The notes below the pieces were generated by a model. The model worked only from the letters and a program-made list of their open reading frames with translations, searched no databases and had not been told where the DNA came from. Below, piece by piece: positions 18,601-24,237 of a stretch of DNA of 24,237 nt (positions are counted from its first letter, which is position 1; each line of letters starts with the position of its first letter). Origin of the DNA: Chara braunii (lineage: Eukaryota > Streptophyta > Charophyceae > Charales > Characeae); NCBI GenBank assembly GCA_003427395.1, contig BFEA01000346.1:922604-946840 (forward strand), read 5' to 3'. A program made the position numbers and the translations under genes.

Positions 18601-19959
18601 GACAACCCTGCTATTCTGAGTAAAGATGGTACACCTTTTGCTGCAAGTACTGCTCCGGAAGCGTTTGGCAGGTCATGGATCGAAAAAGAAGTATTGGTGG
18701 TGGCCGACCTGTGGAACGAGCTAACAGGACAGTGGAATACAGATAACGAATTGGGAATCAAGTTGGGAAGGTTGGGAAAGGTGCGAGAAAGAGCGGCCCA
18801 ATTGAGGGCTGCAATACCCCCGGAGTGGAAGTTCCTTCTTAGTCCTGAAGGAACCCACCCTCTGGGGACCTGGTTTGTAGCATCCCACTCAAACCAGGAG
18901 GACGCGGAGAACCCTGCTTTACTGTGGAAGCTTCTATCTATCGAAGCAGATGGTTCCAGAAGGTTTCAAGCTTGGGAAAGAAGTCCTGGGACGGCTGAAC
19001 TGTCATGCTGCAACACAGACGAGGATTCAGACTCCGGCTGGAACCTCGACTCCAAGGAACACAGACCACTCGGAGTCCTGCAGCAAGTCAGAGTGCGAGA
19101 GGTATGCAAAGAAGATGGCACCTGGTCCTGTGTGACTTGGGCAGATGGAACCCCAGTAAGGGCACTGCGTCTAGATCCTAAGTTGTGGTCGTGGCAGGGA
19201 TCTAGTGAGCTCCCGGAAGGCGCCTGGATAACAGATTACAACTCGGCCGGCGGGTATGACTTACTGCGGGCAGGGTGAACACCCATAACAGTAGCAGACT
19301 CAAGATGGTCCCAAGTTTATCCTTCAGAATTGGATGCGATATGTATAGAGTTGAAGCGCTGTTGGGCACAACTTCAAATAATCCCTTTACCCAGAGCCGC
19401 AGCACTGCTGTGGCTCTTATCACTACTAGCCACCCCGTCAGCGGTTTGGCTCGCATCACGGGGCATGGAGGTTCGGATCCAATGTACCAGGTGTAAGTGG
19501 CCCTTCGAGTCCACAGTCCACCTGTGGCTGTCCTGCCTGTTGTCACTGAGAATTTGGGAATGGTGGAGGACGCAATGGGCTCGTATCAGCGGGCCGGTTT
19601 TTAACTGGAGTGATAGATGGATATTATTCGGAGGTGTTCCGGAGGAACTAGCACTGGACAAAGGCTGGGGCTATGTAGCCCAAGCCCTCAGAGCATGCCT
19701 ATTCCTGGTAGTGTGGGAAGTCAGGAATAGAAATACCTTTGAAGGGCNNTTTATCTCAGACAAAGCGATNAAAGCTTCAGTGAAGACACATATCCGGAGG
19801 TCAGTGAAGGTCGATTGGCGACGCAAAGTCATTTGTAGCCAGCAGAAGAGTAGCGGGCTGTCTTGGTTTGCAGAGACGTGGGCCTGCCAGGGTAAGCTGG
19901 CAAGGATAGAAGGAGGAAAACTGGAATTGGACTCCTGGTTACTGACGAGTGAGTTGTAA
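15661..19959 (+). pseudogene. LINE ORF2: APE endonuclease, reverse transcriptase, zf-RVT
   Basis: ORF2 nicks the target and copies element RNA. One frame covers 1433 codons with no frameshift. Endonuclease (15661-about 16395) keeps its motifs: SWNLRG, IQETKL, TVYAPV, GDWN, RRLDY and SDHYPV. The RT has VHGVISIMYKKGDKAEIRDW, LLDLEKAYDRV, SLRQGCPLAPLLFAI and LADD, so the catalytic Asp residues are present, with Leu where Phe or Tyr is usual. The C-terminal zinc finger is IQCTRCKWPFESTVHLWLSC. Stops are TGA 16459, TAG 16606, TAG 17698, TGA 18205, TAA 18289 and TGA 19276. The three TGAs stand where TGG or CGA would fit (for example AG-stop-ARSLW). Ambiguous bases at 19748-19749 and 19770 hide three residues. 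It is not functional as assembled. Confidence 0.93.
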
Positions 19960-20023
19960 ATACCTGGGCACTCGGTTCTACCTCTGCGGTAGGAGGGCAG
20001 TAGTAAGAGGGAAGCTGGGTCCG

Positions 20024-20070
20024 GAGGGAGTGCCATGGTTACTGGGAAGAGGGAGTGCCATGGTTACTGG
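20024..20070 (+). repeat. Two-copy tandem repeat, 22-base unit
   Basis: GAGGGAGTGCCATGGTTACT and two more G residues occur at 20024-20045 and again at 20049-20070, separated by three bases. Confidence 0.95.
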
Positions 20071-20355
20071 AAACAACGGTAGGTTCCACCCTCCCGAGTT
20101 AGGGAGGGTCAAGAGGGCTGAAGCAGCACTCAGCATAGTGTTACGATCTCAATTTCGTTATGCAGTAGCATTCGGCACAGTAGGTGTTTTGCACTGTGGT
20201 CTGCTGCTGAGTCGGGGGTGGGTCCCTCGCAAGGGCTTTTTTAAGCGAAACTGGGTAATGCTCCCAGATGGTTCTGTGTTTCCGGGTAGACGGTGAGGAC
20301 CCCGGCCTCAGGTTAAATATTGAATATGAGCCTTGGGCACTGGGCCCGTGATTAA

Positions 20356-20374
20356 GGGGGGGGGGGGGGGGGGG
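20356..20374 (+). repeat. G19 homopolymer
   Basis: Nineteen G in a row after ATTAA, a G-quadruplex-prone run and a likely place for length error in the assembly. Confidence 0.95.
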
Positions 20375-20901
20375 AGGAAACCCTCTATCCTGGCGGTGGT
20401 AAGAGAACCATCAGAATTGAGTGCTTACCTGCCGGGCTGCTACATCTATTGGTGCGGAGCGGCACCTGCTGGAAACGGGGTCCAGCGTCCCATTGATACA
20501 TCGTTTCGTACTTTAGCTGCCTTCTATCTTTATTTTATTTTGTTTTATTTTATTATTATTATGTTTTTTAGCTGCCTTCTCCTCAACGCGCACCTCAGAC
20601 AGCAAACAGCCCTATACTTTTCTCTCACCTCACATGTTTTTATCTGGCGTTCTGCCATGTCATCGTGGGACATAAAGTGAACAACTTTTTTCTTTTTTTT
20701 TCTAACAAACCCGGGTCCCTTACAAAAAGATTGTGAGCCTCTCCTACTATGAACAAGGCATCATCGGCCAACAAGTTCCAAGGGGGGGCTCCACTGTGTC
20801 CAAAAGTGCCTCCTTTGTCCTCAGACTTGTGCTACTTCCAAACAAACTCTACTGTAACCCAGTTCCGTTGCACCTATACGATACGACTTCTAAAAGACTA
20901 A

Positions 20902-21025
20902 GGGCCTCGCCACACAGGCTGTCGAAATGTGCAAAACGAGAATGAACTTCCTGCTAGAACATGGCCAGATGCACCTGGCACATTTTTGTCGTTTTCGCGT
21001 TTGGAAAGCCTGTGTGGCGAGGCCC
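20902..21025. mobile_element. 124-bp Tourist-like MITE with TAA target duplication
   Basis: The termini are perfect 19-base inverted repeats, GGGCCTCGCCACACAGGCT, continuing imperfectly for about 20 more bases. TAA flanks both sides (20899-20901 and 21026-21028). GGGCC termini with a TWA duplication are the signature of PIF/Harbinger-derived MITEs. There is no coding capacity, so it would rely on a transposase elsewhere. It inserted at the 3' T-tract of the U6 copy beside it. Confidence 0.9.
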
Positions 21026-21026
21026 T

Positions 21027-21223
21027 AAAACTGCTCAGAAACAATTTATGCGTGTCATCCTTGCGCAGGGGCAAGGTCCCACGTGCACGGATTCGGAGAT
21101 CTCGGCCGTTGATCTCGGCTATCTACGGTCTGTATCTCTCAATTCGTGCAAGTGGGACCTAGCCCCAGGGGCCCTGCTAATCTTCTGTGTATCGTTCCAA
21201 TTTTAACAGATGTCCCGAAGGAC
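21027..21223 (-). pseudogene. U6 snRNA pseudogene, split by a MITE
   Basis: U6 is the catalytic snRNA of the spliceosome. Read on the minus strand from 21223 it has the capped-stem GTCCTTCGGGACATC, AAAATTGGAACGATAC, AGAAGATTAGCA and, after a 97-base interruption (21069-21165), CGCAAGGATGACACGCATAA, ending in TTTT at 21027-21030. Without the insert and one CTG copy it is 97 nt, close to the usual 100-105. The ACAGAGA box is changed to ACACAGA, GCATGG to GCAGGG, and the last 20 or so bases differ from plant U6. The expected plant USE (TCCCACATCG-like) was not seen upstream, where there are long A/T homopolymers instead. It is therefore a dead copy. It is not a spliceosomal intron case: no placement of the insert gives GT-AG. 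Confidence 0.9.
21069..21165. mobile_element. 97-bp MITE inside U6, CTG target duplication
   Basis: The arms 21069-21093 and 21141-21165 are 25-base inverted repeats with three mismatches (consensus GGGCWAGGTCCCACKTGCAC). The three bases CAG (CTG on the U6 strand) are present on both sides (21066-21068 and 21166-21168), but U6 has them once, so this is a 3-base target duplication. GGGC termini and a 3-base CWG-type duplication fit PIF/Harbinger-like non-autonomous elements (CWG use recalled, not checked). No ORF. The loop contains GAGATCTCGGCCGTTGATCT, itself partly self-complementary. Confidence 0.88.
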
Positions 21224-21270
21224 AATTAAACAACACCCTGGGCTCAAAAAAAAAAGAAAAAAAAAAGGTG

Positions 21271-21297
21271 TTTTTTTTTTTTTTTTTTTTTTTTTTT
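21271..21297 (-). repeat. T27 run, A-tail of the SINE-like body on the minus strand
   Basis: Twenty-seven T in a row on the plus strand lie at the left end of the body copy at locus 2. This fits a poly(A) tail when read on the minus strand. Confidence 0.6.
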
Positions 21298-21385
21298 AAG
21301 CTATATTCTTCTCTCATCTCTCTCATTTTTCTTGCTAGTACTCATCTATCTCATCCTCGCACTAGTGTATGTGAAAGGTGGAGAT

Positions 21386-22250
21386 TTTGGAGTGAGCTAC
21401 ATGATCACAATCTAATTTCCCTCCCGGGTCAGGTGGCACCAGTCGGATTCTGTGTTCCTGGCCCTTGATCGTTTTGCTGAACGGTCCAGATCTGAGAGTC
21501 CCTGCAAGTGGGAGCTGCCCTTTGATCAGCTTGGCCAGGCCTGGCCTGGGCTCGGTGAAGAAAATCAACCAAGTACGCTTAACCTACACGTTGGGGGTCG
21601 GGGCGTATCCCTGCATCGTGATCAAGGGAGCGGAACTGGGGGGAGCAAAGATCGGCACGGCCGGTGGCATTAAAACAGTCCCACAACCGGTAGCAGGGGC
21701 TTAGGTCTTTTTTTTTTTTTTCGGCAGGTGGGACTCCAGGTTGTTGAGGCTCAGCTCCTTCAGGGCCTCAGCGCACGACTTTCTCAAATGTACGACAGAC
21801 AAAAGTTGTGGCTGCGAATCTTTCCACGTTCTTGCGGGAAATTCATCCTCATTTTGTACATTTGGCGAGTAGTGCGGCAACCCTCTCACAGTGTTTTGGT
21901 CGGTTGGTTGGTTGTTTAACGAACGAAAGAAAAGAAACAATTTTTTTTTTTTTGAAAGCAAATCAAAGCAAAACAGAGGAGCTAAACCAAAAAAACCCAA
22001 AAAAACCAAAAAAAAACGGGTTGGGAGGCAGGCAGGAGGAGGAGGAAAGGGCAACAGGAGAAGTTTTTTTTTTTGTTTTCTTTTTTTTAAAACAGGAGAA
22101 GATTTTGCGCAAGCTACAGAAGATGATCACGATCTAATTTCCGTCCTAGGGCAGGTCCCACTAATGGGATTCTGTGGTTTGGGCCGTCGATCGGCACCCT
22201 GAACGGTCCAGATCGAAGAGTCCCGGCGCACCACTTGGGAGCTGCTGCCG
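21386..22250 (-). repeat. Roughly 0.7-kb composite repeat, locus 2, two body copies
   Basis: A first body (about 21386-21650) is followed by GTGGGACTCCAG (21728), the GGTT stretch (about 21896-21918), AAAGCAAAACAGAGGAG (about 21966), GGCAGGCAGG (22027) and a second, shorter body (about 22110-22250). Shared words across the three bodies include GATCACGATCTAATTTCCGT and GATTCTGTG. The second body loses similarity after about 22250. On the minus strand the first body has GGTTAAGCGTACTTGG, close to a 5S rRNA box A word, but no box C follows. No protein is encoded. Confidence 0.65.
22053..22101. mobile_element. Poly(A)-only insertion with 11-base target duplication
   Basis: AACAGGAGAAG stands at 22053-22063 and again at 22091-22101. 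Between them are 27 bases that are nearly all T. The paralogous place in locus 1 (about 11509-11518) has one GGAGGAGATTTT copy and no insert. This looks like a retrotransposed tail with almost nothing else, read on the minus strand. Confidence 0.5.
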
Positions 22251-24171
22251 CCAAGCCGAGGCCGAGGCGGAGGCGGCGCCTCCTCCTCGTGTCGGTTCGC
22301 GAGACACAAAAGTCAATTTTCGCCTGGGCCGCGCTTCTGCCCGCCGCGCCGCCGGTCATCCCCGTTTTCCTTCTCCCGCCGCGCTATCGGCTATAGCGCT
22401 GCGCTCAAGCGGCGCGCCCTTTTTGAAAACAATTCGGCCTTCCCGCCGTAGTGGGCTTGTTGGCGCCTGCGCAGTGGGGTTTCGGGGCTGAGCCCCAGTC
22501 AACAAGTCCACCGGTAGACGGGCTACCAGGTAGGCGGGCTGGCCGCGGTGGCACCGGGCCCGGGCAGGGAAGGTCGTGAAGCCTTCTGCCTGGCCCACTT
22601 TTCTGGTCGATCGATCGATCGAGAGAGAAATATACTGCGTATCTTCGTCGTATCGCCGTCAACATTTTCAATCAGACAGGACTGCGTCGAGACGCATTGT
22701 CGTAAACGCGTGCGAGAGAGAGCAGCAGGGAGCAGCGCGAGAGGGGAGCAGCTGAGAGATGGAAGACAGATGAGATGGTTGAAGATTTTCAGACAGGATC
22801 TGGCGATCGATTGGCAGGACTCAGCGTCCAATTGGATGGCGTATTGATTGGTTTGTCGGGGCGAAGAGAGGGATAGACATAGTGAGGGGATGAAAGGGGA
22901 ATGGAGACGTAGGCAAACGTGAATAGGAGGAGGAGGAGGAGGAGGAGGGGGAGGAGGAGTCGCCATCGAACATCACCTGGTAAGAATGCGAGAGAAGCAC
23001 GTGCAGCTGGTTATCGATCATGCCTTGATTGTTTCGTACGTAACATGCATTGCCGCTACGAGCGAGTACGATGATCAATCTTAGGGGTAGCCATACTGGC
23101 TAGGATTGCGCGTAGGAGGGGAGTCGGAGGCGCAGGCAGTAAATGAACTGCGCCCACTAACAGTTGGAACGAACGATCGACGAGCGGTCGTTGACTTACA
23201 GTCGGTCATCTAGACGTCCAAGTGATCGCCGAGCGAGCGACCTCGTGGGACGCGTTCTCCCAACTTCTCCAGAAACAGGAGCAGAAAATCCGGCTCCAGT
23301 TGGTGGTGTTGGTGGTGGTGGAGGAGGAGGAGGAGGAGGAGGAGGAGTGGTATGTCTCGCAGCTGGCCAATCAAAGCGTTCAAGGGTGAAGGTACGGACA
23401 CTGAACTGAGGAGGATGAGAAGTATCAAAGCGGTAATCAGACAGCGCCAGCGGCAGCAGCACATGGGGAGGAGGAGGAGGTGGTGGGGGAGGAGGAGGAA
23501 GAGGAGGTGTATCTCGGGCAAAAGTGAGGGGATTCGCGCTGGGGATGGCTCGCTGATAAATGGCAGTCAGCCATGACAGAGATGTCAGGTTTTCAGTGTC
23601 TTCTACGCTCTGATCGGAGTGGTCGATCCAGTCGTTGTGATAGGGAAGGCGCATCCGCAATACCAAATTGCAAAGGTCATCAAGACCTTAGGGAAAGGGC
23701 CCGACAAGCAACCGAGCGAGCTCGCACACGCTGCCTGGGCGTCTCCTTCCAGTAGCTGTCGTCTCGCTTCACCAGCTCACAAGATCGATCGATCGATCGA
23801 TCGGTCATTCCATTCCATCCATTGATCCATCGTGCCATCTATCCATCCATCCATCCATCCATTCCATTCGTCCCAATTTGTCCATCTGACTCCATCATCA
23901 TCCATCATTTACCCCCATCATCCATCCATTCATCCACATTACATTCATCTCTGCTTCCATCAACTGTCCAGTTATCCCTCCATACTCCTATCCTTCGATC
24001 TATCCATCCATCCATCCATCCATCCATCCATAGCCATTCATCGGCAGAATCCGATTGATCGTTCGACGAACTGTTGAGCGCCCGTAGCCATACCACCGCG
24101 CAGCTGCGGGCCAGAGGTCCCCGGCCCAACTCACCGCATACCGCAATCAGTGTCACCTCCGCAGCAAACGA

Positions 24172-24237
<66 letters not shown>
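22251..24237. other. Simple-sequence-rich DNA, no supported gene
   Basis: It holds GATC repeats (22608-22622 and 23783-23803), GGA repeats (about 22926-22959, 23321-23347, 23465-23507), ATCC repeats (about 23840-23862 and 24002-24030) and a TC run from 24176 to the window end. Two minus-strand ORFs (22523-22966 and 23196-23666) have Pro-runs that come straight from the GGA repeats; outside these they have no motif. A gene with such exons cannot be excluded but is not supported. Confidence 0.5.
24176..24237 (+). repeat. (TC)n microsatellite at the window end
   Basis: Pure TC dinucleotide repeats run to the last base, so the full length is unknown. Confidence 0.97.

Larger units (their letters stand above)
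13259..20300 (+). mobile_element. LINE of plant L1 type, nearly full length, inactive
   Basis: ORF1 with a DUF4283-like region and CCHC knuckle is followed by ORF2 with APE endonuclease, RT and a C-terminal zf-RVT, the standard L1 order in plants. Both ORFs are on the plus strand and overlap by eight bases. Neither is intact: ORF1 changes frame at a C11 run and has no usable ATG, and ORF2 has six stops. The 3' boundary is not certain. A G19 run (20356-20374) and a TTTTA-rich stretch (about 20530-20562) are both downstream, and either may mark the tail. Target duplications were not found by eye. Confidence 0.88.
19960..20898 (+). other. LINE 3' untranslated region and following spacer
   Basis: After the ORF2 stop an open frame runs 19949-20296 without an ATG at its start; I treat it as untranslated sequence. 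It includes a 25-base-period duplication (20024-20070), a G19 run (20356-20374), and a TTTTA/TTATT-rich stretch at about 20530-20562 that could be the LINE tail. No gene is supported up to the MITE at 20902. Confidence 0.45.

Noticed and set aside
15661-19959. Stop-codon reassignment (TAR/TGA as sense) to explain the open LINE frame
   Set aside because: All three stops occur at mixed positions, other ORFs such as the gypsy integrase end cleanly at TGA, and ordinary mutational decay is sufficient.
19949-20296. 115-codon ORF after LINE ORF2
   Set aside because: It has no ATG at its start, overlaps the ORF2 end and a tandem duplication, and shows no motif; treated as 3' untranslated region.
21069-21165. 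A spliceosomal intron in U6
   Set aside because: No alignment of the insert gives GT-AG ends. The 25-base inverted termini and 3-base duplication fit a transposon better.
22523-23666. Minus-strand proline-rich ORFs
   Set aside because: The Pro runs are translated GGA repeats, and the remaining parts have no motif or similarity to each other.
1-24237. CRISPR arrays, bacterial operons, riboswitches
   Set aside because: No regularly spaced repeats of that kind, and the content is plainly eukaryotic.

Overview
This is a repeat-dense piece of a eukaryotic nuclear genome, almost certainly from the green lineage. The evidence is a plant-type L1 LINE (DUF4283-like ORF1 with a CCHC knuckle, then APE endonuclease, RT and zf-RVT), a Ty3/gypsy polymerase, a plant-like U6 snRNA copy, Tourist-like MITEs and long microsatellites. 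From memory only, the acidic gag-like ORF and the style of the gypsy ORFs remind me of Chara braunii (charophyte alga) repeat proteins. I could not check this. No intact single-copy host gene is recognised with confidence.

Layout. 1-2009: mostly unassigned, AT-rich towards the right, with one unknown minus-strand ORF and a 66-bp foldback. 2010-about 5700: a 5'-truncated Ty3/gypsy element. Its RT-RNase H frame is decayed (four internal stops). It is followed by an intact 611-codon ORF with a PHD-type finger ahead of an integrase, and then by a third ORF. Both ORF junctions are ATGA stop/start overlaps. 5633-6000: a perfect 165-bp duplication around a 38-bp Nextera mosaic-end junction, which is an assembly artefact. 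5890-6411: a frameshifted acidic gag-like pseudogene. 7218-9430: three diverged members (two plus, one minus) of a protein family I do not recognise, each followed by the same short noncoding block. 9991-10060: a GA microsatellite. 11477-12228 and 21386-22250: two loci of a roughly 0.7-kb multi-part repeat containing a SINE-like body. 13259-about 20300: a nearly full-length LINE. Its ORF1 is broken at a C11 run, and its ORF2 has six in-frame stops but no frameshift. 20902-21223: a U6 snRNA pseudogene on the minus strand, split by a 97-bp MITE and abutted by a second, 124-bp MITE. 22250-24237: simple-sequence-rich DNA with no supported gene.

How it fits together. The window is mostly transposons and their debris, with elements nested or side by side. 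The most notable biology is the polycistronic-looking gypsy element with a PHD-finger integrase, the unknown WPR..C.ECQ family, and the U6 copy whose transposon insertion is dated by its target duplication. The 38-bp adapter junction and the ambiguous bases at 19748-19749 and 19770 are warnings about assembly quality.
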